Shown here piece by piece: positions 51,563 to 61,262 of a stretch of 64,000 nucleotides of DNA. This DNA comes from Lachnospiraceae bacterium (GTDB lineage: Bacteria > Bacillota > Clostridia > Lachnospirales > Lachnospiraceae), in assembly GCA_017936785.1 (NCBI GenBank), contig JAGBEV010000031.1, forward strand, positions 89,739 to 153,738. The letters run 5' to 3'. The notes below the pieces were generated by a model that worked only from the letters and a program-made list of their open reading frames with translations, made no database searches and was not told the origin of the DNA. Within the stretch, counting starts at the first letter, position 1, and every line of letters begins with the position of its first letter. A program made the translations under genes and the position numbers.

Positions 51563-53266
51563 TTATACCTTGAAAACATGAACGCTTTCTTTCATATCCT
51601 TTGAAAGTTGATTCAGGCTCTTTGCATTCTCGGCAATGTCCCCAAGATTTTTATATACTGTTTCCACCAGAGCCAATACCTCCTCTATGCTCGCAGAATT
51701 CTCCTCCGCAAGCGCTGCTGAATTCTGCACGACTGCCACGGTATTTGTCCGAAGTTCTTCAAGCTTATTGGTTTTCTCCATAATATCATTCATGCCGGAA
51801 ACCGTGTCATTGATTCCGCTGGTCACACCCTGGAAAATCTCACCTGTACGCTTGATATCCTTCTCCTGCTCCTCGAGCACGACAAGTACCTCATCCATCC
51901 GCTTTATGGTCTGGGATGAATTCCGATTAAGTTCCGAAAGCAGAGCGCTGATCTCATCCGCTGCACTGTTCGACTGCTCCGACAACTGCTGAATCTCCTG
52001 CGCAACAACAGCAAAGCCCTTGCCATGCTCTCCTGCCCTTGCCGCCTCAATGCTGGCATTTAGAGAAAGCAGATTCGTCTGAGACGCAATCCTGGTAATC
52101 AATTCTGCCGATTCGCTGATTTTTGTCACAGACTCATTTGTCATCTGTGTCTGCTTCGATAAAAAGGAAATCGCCTCCCTCACATGACCCATCGCCTGGT
52201 TCAGCACATCCAGCTGCCCCATCGCATCATTTGAAATATTTTTGACATTCATTGAAATACCATTGATCCGCACTACCTCTGCGCCGTTATCGCCGATCAT
52301 CTCTCCCATATCGGTAACATTCTGACTGGCGGCAGTCGCATCTTCCGCCTGCCCCGTTGTGCTTGTTGCCATCTGCCGTGCAGACTCCTGTACCTCTTTC
52401 ATGGCACATTCCACGCTGTCCGCCAGTTTCTCCATGCGAAGCGAATCCTCGCTCAGCTTATCGCTGCGCTCCATAATTGTTACAACCGTTGTTCGTAAAT
52501 ACTCGCTTAACTTAACAATGCTCCTGCCGACATCGCCAATCTCATCCTTACGTTCCAGCGTTGCCTTATCGACCTCTACGTTCAAGCTGCCCTCCGTAAG
52601 TTCCGCAAGCAGTCCCATGTTGCGTTTCAATGCCCGTACAATATTGCCAACGATCAAATATGTAATTATCGCAACGAGGATAACAACCGCTGTGATAATA
52701 AAAAACATCTGCATACGTGCCTTATTGATAATGGCAGAAACGGTCTCCTGCGGTGTTCCAAGAAATACCATACCTACAATTTCAGATGAACCCTCCTGAT
52801 AAACCGGCGTATAATACACGATATACTCCGTTCCTAAAATATCTACGTTTCTGTCATAAAATGGTTCGCCCTTCTCCAGCACCTGCCTGCTGACCGTTTC
52901 CGAAGCCGTCGTGCCAATCTGGCGCTTCCCGCTATCATCTACTAGCGAAGTCAGAATTCTTGTATCGCCCCAAAATACGGTTACGTCCATGCCCGTATTT
53001 TCCTTAATATTGTCAACGATATCTGTTGCCTGAGAAATATTTAAGGTATCTCCCTTCCACAGATCGCCCTTCTCATCCACATGATACTGCCCTTCATTGC
53101 CGGTTTCAAAAATATCCCTGACCGCAAGTGTTGTCGCATTCATACCGACATATGCCTCATCATAAATGCCATTTGCAATTCTGTCCGCAGATACCAGAAG
53201 CAAAATCGTCCCCAGAGCAATCAGCGGCAGCAACGAAATCAATAAGATTTTCCCCTTTAGTTTCAT
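51563..53266 (-). CDS. Methyl-accepting chemotaxis protein
   Basis: 567 aa from the ATG at 53266 (GGAGG 6 nt upstream; ATG at 53272 also possible). TM1 (about 8-28), an extracellular Cache-like sensor (about 30-185, with [16 protein letters not shown] and [13 protein letters not shown]), TM2 (about 187-210), a HAMP region and a signalling domain with [25 protein letters not shown]. The ligand is unknown. It lies 36 bp upstream of the response regulator on the same strand; no che or flagellar genes are in the window. Confidence 0.93.
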   Translation of the reverse strand: MKLKGKILLISLLPLIALGTILLLVSADRIANGIYDEAYVGMNATTLAVRDIFETGNEGQYHVDEKGDLWKGDTLNISQATDIVDNIKENTGMDVTVFWGDTRILTSLVDDSGKRQIGTTASETVSRQVLEKGEPFYDRNVDILGTEYIVYYTPVYQEGSSEIVGMVFLGTPQETVSAIINKARMQMFFIITAVVILVAIITYLIVGNIVRALKRNMGLLAELTEGSLNVEVDKATLERKDEIGDVGRSIVKLSEYLRTTVVTIMERSDKLSEDSLRMEKLADSVECAMKEVQESARQMATSTTGQAEDATAASQNVTDMGEMIGDNGAEVVRINGISMNVKNISNDAMGQLDVLNQAMGHVREAISFLSKQTQMTNESVTKISESAELITRIASQTNLLSLNASIEAARAGEHGKGFAVVAQEIQQLSEQSNSAADEISALLSELNRNSSQTIKRMDEVLVVLEEQEKDIKRTGEIFQGVTSGINDTVSGMNDIMEKTNKLEELRTNTVAVVQNSAALAEENSASIEEVLALVETVYKNLGDIAENAKSLNQLSKDMKESVHVFKV

Positions 53267-53323
53267 TTCCATCCTCCATCTCCACTTCCTTGCAGAAAAA
53301 TCATATCAATTTCTAATCATGCA

Positions 53324-53351
53324 ATTATATGGCTTTTTATAAATCTAACAA
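53324..53351 (-). promoter_or_regulatory. Sigma-A promoter for the chemoreceptor gene
   Basis: On the minus strand TTGTTA (53346-53351) and TATAAT (53324-53329) are 16 bp apart, about 60 nt before the chemoreceptor start. The rest of the intergenic region to 53573 holds nothing else I can support. Confidence 0.55.
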
Positions 53352-53573
53352 AAACATAGTTTACTTATTGTATACTTTTCACAAATAATTTTCAACCGCA
53401 GACATCCGCTCCAAAATAGAACGAAAAACCGTTACATATGCCGCCATTTTCCCTTATTTTCAGGCTTTTTTCATATTTTCAGGTAAAAGAAAATGCTGCC
53501 GTTCTGCGTAAAATGTGTGCATTTTTGTGTAAAAACGGTCACTGTATATTTCCAAAGTATCTTTACCGCTGAC

Positions 53574-53618
53574 AAAAAAACTCCGAAAACCACTTTATGC
53601 AAAGTGACTTTCGGAGTT
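53574..53618 (-). terminator. Intrinsic terminator after groEL
   Basis: CTCCGAAAACCACTTT pairs with its partner at 14 of 16 positions around a 4-nt loop, and TTTTTTT follows on the minus strand. It lies about 45 nt after the groEL stop. Confidence 0.88.
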
Positions 53619-53662
53619 GATTCACACAGGAAACATATCCATATTTACTTTTTCCTTTTTTA

Positions 53663-55297
<1,635 letters not shown>

Positions 55298-55379
55298 CTA
55301 TTTATTCATGCAAATTACATTTCTGATTTCTTTTTTCTTATATGATAATAATGATTCCTGCTGTCCCAATGCAGTACGA

Positions 55380-55652
55380 TTACTGGATGATAGCAAGAAT
55401 GTCCTTCTGACTTACAATGATCAGTGTTTCTTCGTCAGCTTTTACTTCAGTTCCGGAATATTTGGAGTAAATTACCTGATCTCCTTCTTTCACTTCCATT
55501 TTAACCTCTTCAGTTCCCGGCCCTACAGCAACAACCTCTGCCTGCTGGGGTTTTTCTTTTTCCGTTCCCGGAAGAACGATACCGGATTTGGTTGTTTCCT
55601 CTGCTACTAATGGTTTTAATACGACTCTGTCGCCAAGTGGTGCTAACTTCAT
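55380..55652 (-). CDS. groES: Co-chaperonin GroES (10 kDa)
   Basis: 90 aa from the ATG at 55652 (AAGGAGG upstream); the longer open frame upstream crosses the promoter and is not coding. [14 protein letters not shown] opens the protein; a mobile loop ([18 protein letters not shown]) and [12 protein letters not shown] follow. It caps the GroEL ring. Confidence 0.97.
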   Translation of the reverse strand: MKLAPLGDRVVLKPLVAEETTKSGIVLPGTEKEKPQQAEVVAVGPGTEEVKMEVKEGDQVIYSKYSGTEVKADEETLIIVSQKDILAIIQ

Positions 55653-55702
55653 AATAAAAGCCTCCTTAGATATATATTTTGTTTTCATAAATTTTCGTTT
55701 TA

Positions 55703-55729
55703 TTAGCACTCTTTTCATTTGAGTGCTAA
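55703..55729 (-). promoter_or_regulatory. CIRCE operator (HrcA site)
   Basis: TTAGCACTC, a 9-nt spacer, GAGTGCTAA: an exact match to the CIRCE consensus. HrcA binding here represses groESL; heat stress relieves it. It lies just downstream of the -10 element. No hrcA gene is in the window. Confidence 0.96.
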
Positions 55730-55740
55730 TCACAATACCT

Positions 55741-55769
55741 ATATTAGTTTCTAACGCATTGGGTTGCAA
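55741..55769 (-). promoter_or_regulatory. groESL sigma-A promoter
   Basis: On the minus strand, TTGCAA (55764-55769) and TAATAT (55741-55746) are 17 bp apart, with CIRCE immediately downstream. Confidence 0.75.
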
Positions 55770-55925
55770 ACCATTTTATTCCAATTTATCTATATATTTT
55801 CTCACATTTTCGCTATGTTTACTCTCATTTTCTCCCGTTTTCTCACTCAACGTCAAAACAAGCACATTTAATACTTATTTTATAATTCTAAAATTTTCTC
55901 ATAAGATCATGCCGTCTCCTCAGCT

Positions 55926-56717
55926 TTATAGCAGCCCAAAATGCTCCATGGCATGATAGATCCCGTCCTCAAAGATATCGGTAGTTATATAATCTGCGCA
56001 TTCCTTTGCCGGTTCACTTCCATTTCCCATACAAATACCAATCCCTGCGTGCTTCAGCATATCCACATCATTGATACTGTCCCCCACAGCTATGGTATCC
56101 GCCACATCAATACCCAGGCGTTCACACATCAGGGAAATTCCCTTTGCCTTGGAAAATCCCTTGGGGACAAACTCCGCTACACCAAAAACATGCTCCATAA
56201 CTTCATAATTCCTGCTTAAAGATTTATATAATTCCCCCGGGTCGGAAGTTCTGGCATGGATACTTGCCTTGCATGCCTCAATGGTTTTTACCTTTTGAAC
56301 AGGCAGAAAACGTTGCGGAATAGTCTCATTAACATACTGCAGATACCAGTCATCTGCGATGTCATCTACTGTTTCCTCATCATAATAAATATATTCCGTT
56401 CCCTCCAGGATATACATGATACCATATTTACGGAAAAGGGATATCATTTCCTCTAACTGCTTTCCGCTCAAAGAATAACGGAAGACTTCTTTACCCTGAA
56501 ATTCCCCATACATACCACAGGCTCCCACGATTCCATCAAAACCAATATCCAGAATCGGCGTCTGGGGAACCATGACACGGCTCCTGCCGGTACAGATAAA
56601 TGCAAGATGTCCGTTTTCACGGATTTTACGGATTGCATCTATGGTAGATTGTAAAACAGGCTTTCCCAATACAAGCAAAGTTCCATCTATATCAAAAAAT
56701 ACTGCTTTCCTGTTCAT
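55926..56717 (-). CDS. Cof-type HAD phosphatase
   Basis: 263 aa from the ATG at 56717 (AGGAGAG upstream). Motif I FFDIDGTLLV, motif II ICTGRSRVMVP, a C2-type cap in the middle, and motifs III/IV in FSKAKGISLMCERLG and AVGDSINDVDML. This is the Cof/YidA subfamily, which dephosphorylates sugar phosphates or cofactors; the substrate is not readable from sequence. It is a single gene, convergent with none. Confidence 0.9.
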   Translation of the reverse strand: MNRKAVFFDIDGTLLVLGKPVLQSTIDAIRKIRENGHLAFICTGRSRVMVPQTPILDIGFDGIVGACGMYGEFQGKEVFRYSLSGKQLEEMISLFRKYGIMYILEGTEYIYYDEETVDDIADDWYLQYVNETIPQRFLPVQKVKTIEACKASIHARTSDPGELYKSLSRNYEVMEHVFGVAEFVPKGFSKAKGISLMCERLGIDVADTIAVGDSINDVDMLKHAGIGICMGNGSEPAKECADYITTDIFEDGIYHAMEHFGLL

Positions 56718-56940
56718 GCTCTTACTCTCTCCTATCTTATTTTCCGTATCCTTTTTTCTTATTCCGGCCGTCTGTTCGTCCCTTTTATGCCAAAGCTGAA
56801 ACTTCCCCGGACACATCAATTACAGCTGCTTAATTGTCCGGTGCCCGGAATATACATAAATCGAGCCGGTCTTCTGAGAAGTCCGGCTGCGTTTCTTTCA
56901 TATCTTACATACTTATTTTATATTTTCCCACTTTATTCTT

Positions 56941-57855
56941 TTATGCTTTTTCCAGGCGCTCTCTGTAACCCGGTGCATTTTTGATCTCAAACTTATTGTT
57001 AAACATTTCATATTCTGCATCAGATAACAAGTCTGAAAGCTCCTGCTCCACATTATATTTGATCACATATCCGCAGGCTACGCTGGGTGCAAGGTGCGCA
57101 TCCTCAAAATCCAGACATTTCTGCTGAACTCTCCTGCAATATTCCTCAGCTTCTCCGTCTTCTGCCAAAGGGATCAATACATTGAAGAAATCTCCTCCGC
57201 ATCTGCCGATTATGTACTCCGGTCTCGCCTCATCTTTCAGAAAGGAGGCAACTACCTGTATCAGCCGGTCACTTTCCTCATCCCCGAAATGATCATTGAC
57301 ATATTTCCAGTCATTGATGTTGGCACAGATCACAGCCACAGGAACTACCTGGGAGCGGTCAACTACCTTTAATTTATTATCAAAATGAGTGCTGTTAAGC
57401 ACACCGGTCAAAGCATCTTCCTTTTCTCCGTGCTTTACCTGATACTGCTCTTTCTCCAGCTTCTTCTCCAGATCATCCACATATAAGGACAGTTCAATAG
57501 CTTCATAGGATTTTGCCGCATGCCTTGTCAGCTGTGCCACAAAGCTGTCGACCAGCGCTTCTTTTGCTCCATCTTGCATCTCATCTTCTTTGGTGTACAG
57601 ATGGGCTATGGTCCTGCCCTCTACACGGATCTTTTTGCCGGGGGCATTAACCGTATCCGGTTTAAATCCTACAAAATTTCCTGCACTGGCAGCCTTTTCT
57701 CCGTGTCTGTCAGTCAGTAAAAGGCTGATGCCCGTAACTTTATTCATATTTTCCACAAACTCAGACAACTGCCCGATTTCAAATATCTGGTCCAGACTAT
57801 AATTTTTGATATTGTCCTTTAATCGTTTTTCTAACGGTATCAGTCCAAATGCCAT
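56941..57855 (-). CDS. GGDEF-domain protein with PocR-like sensory region and degenerate active site
   Basis: 304 aa, cytoplasmic. Residues about 18-125 (LDQIFEIGQLSEFVENMN..GISLLLTDRHGE) resemble a PocR-type ligand-binding domain. A short coiled coil follows, then a GGDEF domain (about 150-300) whose signature is C-G-G-D-F-F, not GG(D/E)EF. The third acidic residue, which binds metal and GTP, is missing, so diguanylate cyclase activity is doubtful; it may act as a c-di-GMP or GTP sensor. It is divergent from the YjfB-like gene and the second GGDEF gene. Confidence 0.82.
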   Translation of the reverse strand: MAFGLIPLEKRLKDNIKNYSLDQIFEIGQLSEFVENMNKVTGISLLLTDRHGEKAASAGNFVGFKPDTVNAPGKKIRVEGRTIAHLYTKEDEMQDGAKEALVDSFVAQLTRHAAKSYEAIELSLYVDDLEKKLEKEQYQVKHGEKEDALTGVLNSTHFDNKLKVVDRSQVVPVAVICANINDWKYVNDHFGDEESDRLIQVVASFLKDEARPEYIIGRCGGDFFNVLIPLAEDGEAEEYCRRVQQKCLDFEDAHLAPSVACGYVIKYNVEQELSDLLSDAEYEMFNNKFEIKNAPGYRERLEKA

Positions 57856-57986
57856 ATCCGATCCCTCTCTTTAAATCGCTGCCTTGGTGGCACAATCAGT
57901 AAATCAAAAATATTATAGCTTTTTTTAGATCTTTTGTCCAGCAAATTCCACCCTGATCCACAGTTCAAAAAACTTCAAGAAATCAG

Positions 57987-58015
57987 TTGAATTTTAACCG
58001 GGAATATAATACAAT
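57987..58015 (+). promoter_or_regulatory. Promoter of the yjfB-like gene
   Basis: TTGAAT (57987-57992) and TACAAT (58010-58015) with a 17-bp spacer, about 50 nt before the ATG. Confidence 0.5.
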
Positions 58016-58064
58016 AAATATAACGTTTTAGTACTTTAGTACAGGGTACAGGGAGGAATTTCTA

Positions 58065-58253
58065 ATGGATATTGCAGCTTTATCTACAGCTTTGGCGCAT
58101 TCTGATGTCATGAACAGTGTCAGCATTGCAGTATTGGACAAAACAATGGAAATCAGCGAGGACTTGGGCACAGGTCTGGTCAATATGATCGACAATTCAA
58201 TGGAACTATCCGTGAATCCCCATATTGGCTCCAATATAGATGTACTCGTATAA
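58065..58253 (+). CDS. YjfB-like putative motility protein
   Basis: 62 aa with GGGAGG 8 nt before the ATG. The sequence MDIAALSTAL...VSIAVLDKTMEIS...GLVNMIDNS...NPHIGSNID is that of the YjfB-like family of small proteins, which has been linked to motility regulons in Firmicutes. It has no signal or membrane segment. The molecular role is unknown. It is followed 53 bp later by a GGDEF gene on the same strand. Confidence 0.82.
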   Translation: MDIAALSTALAHSDVMNSVSIAVLDKTMEISEDLGTGLVNMIDNSMELSVNPHIGSNIDVLV

Positions 58254-58306
58254 TATAGCACAGACCGTATATTTTACTTTGGAGTCAAGAGGTCAAGAGG
58301 ATTTCT

Positions 58307-59416
58307 ATGAATGTTTTAATACAGCAGTTTCGAAATCTGATGGATATTTTATACGGCAAAAAAGAGCTTTCTGATGTGAGTAAATACAGTTTTATCTGTT
58401 ATTCCATCGCATGTGTCCATATTGCTATTACCATCAGATTTTTTTCATTGAATTATACATTTTTATATATTTACAACTTTTTGTCTGTTGTTTTCTATTT
58501 GGTCATTGGTACGATCTTGCCTAAAAAAGGAAGATTTTATGCCATTTATCTATGCAGCTTTTGTGAAATACTGTTTCATTCTTCTCTTGCCACTCTTCTG
58601 GCAGGATGGGGATGGGGTTATATGATCTATACTCTGTCATTGATCCCGGTTGCATTTTATCTGGCATATTCCCTGCCTCAGTTTGGACGCAGCATGGCAA
58701 AGCCCTTTGTTTTTACCTTTATCGCCATGTGCGTTTTTATCCTGACCAGGATCATGTGTGATTATATCCAGCCAATCTATACCAACAGGAAATATGATGT
58801 CAATCTGACCTGGGCTTACAACCTCAACGGATCAGTTTCATTCCTGATGCTGATTTTCTTTTCGGTTTTGTTTACCATCGAGATACGCCGGAATGAGATA
58901 CGCCTGGAGTCCCAGAACAGCATATTGGAAGCTGTTTCCAGCAAAGATCCCCTTACAGGGCTGTTGAACCGCAGAAGCATGGATAAACACCTGACTTCAG
59001 CCATTGACCTTGCCAGATCAAAGGGGAAACACTTTTCTGTTATCATCGGCGATATCGACGATTTTAAAAAGGTAAATGATACCTACGGACACAATATCGG
59101 AGATGACGTTCTGGTCAATGTGGCAAATATCATTACTTCTCATATTCCTGAAGATGCTAATGTATGCCGATGGGGCGGTGAGGAAATACTGATCCTGATC
59201 CACAGTCCCGCCCAGACAGCCATATCCATTGCCGAAAAAATACGAGAGGAAATTTCCAAATCCACGCTGCAGACTGAGGAAGTTCCCATTCATATAACCA
59301 TGACTTTCGGAGTTGCTGAATATATCCCGGGATTTGGAATCACCAAATTGATTTCCATTGCGGATGACAATCTATATAAAGGTAAGAAAGACGGTAAAAA
59401 CCGGGTTGTTGCATAA
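58307..59416 (+). CDS. Membrane-bound diguanylate cyclase
   Basis: 369 aa. Six hydrophobic helices fill residues about 30-200, followed by a short helix and a GGDEF domain (about 210-367) with DPLTGLLNRRSM, GDIDDFKKVNDTYGH and the active-site loop RWGGEEILIL. The signature GGEEI keeps all catalytic acids; only the last aromatic is replaced by Ile. It should make c-di-GMP from GTP. No I-site RxxD is obvious before the loop. The final codons lie within a terminator stem. Confidence 0.9.
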   Translation: MNVLIQQFRNLMDILYGKKELSDVSKYSFICYSIACVHIAITIRFFSLNYTFLYIYNFLSVVFYLVIGTILPKKGRFYAIYLCSFCEILFHSSLATLLAGWGWGYMIYTLSLIPVAFYLAYSLPQFGRSMAKPFVFTFIAMCVFILTRIMCDYIQPIYTNRKYDVNLTWAYNLNGSVSFLMLIFFSVLFTIEIRRNEIRLESQNSILEAVSSKDPLTGLLNRRSMDKHLTSAIDLARSKGKHFSVIIGDIDDFKKVNDTYGHNIGDDVLVNVANIITSHIPEDANVCRWGGEEILILIHSPAQTAISIAEKIREEISKSTLQTEEVPIHITMTFGVAEYIPGFGITKLISIADDNLYKGKKDGKNRVVA

Positions 59417-59428
59417 ACACCCGGTTTT
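59397..59428 (+). terminator. Terminator overlapping the diguanylate cyclase stop
   Basis: AAAACCGGGT pairs with ACCCGGTTTT; the stop codon TAA is in the loop. TTTTATCTT follows. Confidence 0.75.
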
Positions 59429-59503
59429 ATCTTGCATTTTTCACTAATTTCTGTAAAATAGTAAGAGTGACTGCAAAACCCAATTTTTCAGGAGGTACAG
59501 GCA

Positions 59504-61141
59504 ATGATACAAGCCAGTAATGTAACCTACCGCGTAGGTAAAAAAGCTTTATTTGAAGAAGTAAACATTAAATTTACAGAAGGAAACTGTTACGGATTAA
59601 TCGGTGCCAACGGTGCCGGCAAATCTACTTTTTTAAAAATATTATCCGGCAGCCTGGAAACGACTAACGGTGAGATCATCATTACACCGGGACAGCGCCT
59701 TTCCGTTTTGGAACAGGATCATTTTAAATATGACGCTTATCCGGTCATGGATGTGGTCATTATGGGAAATGCCAGACTATATGAGATCATGAAAGAAAAA
59801 GATGCCATTTACGCCAAAGAGGACTTTACCGATGAGGACGGCATCCGTGCCAGCGAGCTGGAAGCGGAATTTGCGGAAATGGACGGCTGGGATGCGGAAA
59901 CCAATGCGGCGATGCTGTTAAACGGACTTGGCATTGATACGGAATTACACTATTCCATTATGAGTGACTTAAACGGAAGCGAAAAAGTCAAGGTGCTCCT
60001 TGCAAAAGCATTATTTGGCAATCCGGATATTCTGCTTTTGGATGAGCCTACCAACCATTTGGACTTAGATGCCATTGCATGGCTGGAAGATTTCCTCATT
60101 GATTTTGAAAATACGGTTATCGTAGTATCCCATGACCGTTATTTCTTAAATAAGGTCTGCACCCATATTGCCGACATCGACTATGGCAAAATCCAGTTAT
60201 ATGCAGGCAACTATGATTTCTGGTACGAATCCAGCCAGCTTTTGATCAAACAGATGAAGGAAGCCAACAAAAAGAAAGAAGAAAAGATCAAAGAGTTACA
60301 GGAATTCATCTCCCGTTTCTCCGCAAATGCTTCCAAATCCAAACAGGCTACTTCCCGTAAAAAAGCTTTGGAAAAAATTGAGCTGGATGAGATCAGACCT
60401 TCCAGCAGAAAATACCCTTATATTGATTTCCGTCCCGACAGGGAGATCGGCAATGAAGTATTAACAGTTGAAAATATTACAAAGACCGTTAATGGTGAAA
60501 AAGTCTTAGACCATGTATCCTTTATTTTAAATCATGATGATAAGGTAGCCTTTGTGGGCGGCAATGAATTGGCAAAGACTACCCTTTTCAAGATCCTCAT
60601 GGGAGAAATGGAACCGGATGAAGGCTCCTTTAAATGGGGCGTTACTACTTCCCAGGCTTATTTCCCCAAGGATTCCACTGAGGAATTCAACAACGATCTG
60701 ACCATTGCAGACTGGCTCATGGGCTACTCTCCTGTTGACGATATCACTTATGTAAGAGGTTTCCTGGGACGTATGCTCTTTGCCGGTGAAGACGGTGTCA
60801 AAAAAGTAAAGATTCTTTCCGGTGGTGAAAAAGTCCGCTGTCTCTTATCCAAAATGATGATCAGCGGCGCTAACTGCCTGGTGTTAGACGAGCCTACCAA
60901 CCATCTGGACATGGAATCCATTACCGCATTGAACAACGGACTGATCAAATTTGGCGGAGTTGTATTGTTCGCCTGTCATGACCATCAGTTTGTGCAGACT
61001 ACGGCAAACAGGATCATGGAAATTCTGCCCAATGGTACGCTGATCGATAAGATCACTACTTATGATGAGTATCTTGCCAGTGATGAAATGGCCAGAAAAC
61101 GAACCGTTTATACGGCGAATACGGAAGACGATAACAATTAG
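59504..61141 (+). CDS. ABC-F family ATPase
   Basis: 545 aa with two ABC domains and no membrane segment. NBD1: GANGAGKST, signature LNGSEKVKVLLAKAL, Walker B ILLLDEPTNHLD. The P-site linker (about 240-300) is Lys/Glu-rich. NBD2: Walker A is replaced by GGNELAKTT, signature LSGGEKVRCLL, Walker B CLVLDEPTNHLD. It resembles the YkpA/YbiT group that acts on ribosomes. A role in antibiotic resistance cannot be inferred. AGGAGG precedes the ATG. Confidence 0.93.
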   Translation: MIQASNVTYRVGKKALFEEVNIKFTEGNCYGLIGANGAGKSTFLKILSGSLETTNGEIIITPGQRLSVLEQDHFKYDAYPVMDVVIMGNARLYEIMKEKDAIYAKEDFTDEDGIRASELEAEFAEMDGWDAETNAAMLLNGLGIDTELHYSIMSDLNGSEKVKVLLAKALFGNPDILLLDEPTNHLDLDAIAWLEDFLIDFENTVIVVSHDRYFLNKVCTHIADIDYGKIQLYAGNYDFWYESSQLLIKQMKEANKKKEEKIKELQEFISRFSANASKSKQATSRKKALEKIELDEIRPSSRKYPYIDFRPDREIGNEVLTVENITKTVNGEKVLDHVSFILNHDDKVAFVGGNELAKTTLFKILMGEMEPDEGSFKWGVTTSQAYFPKDSTEEFNNDLTIADWLMGYSPVDDITYVRGFLGRMLFAGEDGVKKVKILSGGEKVRCLLSKMMISGANCLVLDEPTNHLDMESITALNNGLIKFGGVVLFACHDHQFVQTTANRIMEILPNGTLIDKITTYDEYLASDEMARKRTVYTANTEDDNN

Positions 61142-61152
61142 GTTAAACGGAT

Positions 61153-61218
61153 ACAAAGTGCAATCATATAAGTTTATCGGGACGCACTCCCTCTAAATCT
61201 TAAATGATTGCACTTTGT
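61153..61218 (+). terminator. Long-loop inverted repeat after the ABC-F gene
   Basis: A perfect 15-bp inverted repeat (ACAAAGTGCAATCAT and its complement, 61153-61167 and 61204-61218) with a 36-nt loop lies between the ABC-F stop and the PHP-HAD gene. The T-tract is weak (TGTCTTT). It could be a terminator, an mRNA processing site or a regulatory hairpin. Confidence 0.55.
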
Positions 61219-61262
61219 TGTCTTTAGTGCCGCTTATTTGAGATGTAAGGAGTGGAAATGAA

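Noticed and set aside
52359-52799. Plus-strand frame of 146 codons antisense to the chemoreceptor gene
   Set aside because: Serine- and threonine-rich mirror of the helical signalling domain; no ribosome site or family resemblance.
56865-56893. Hairpin AGCCGG...CCGGCT after the PocR-GGDEF gene
   Set aside because: The stem is interrupted by a mismatch and no T-tract follows on either strand, so I did not call a terminator.
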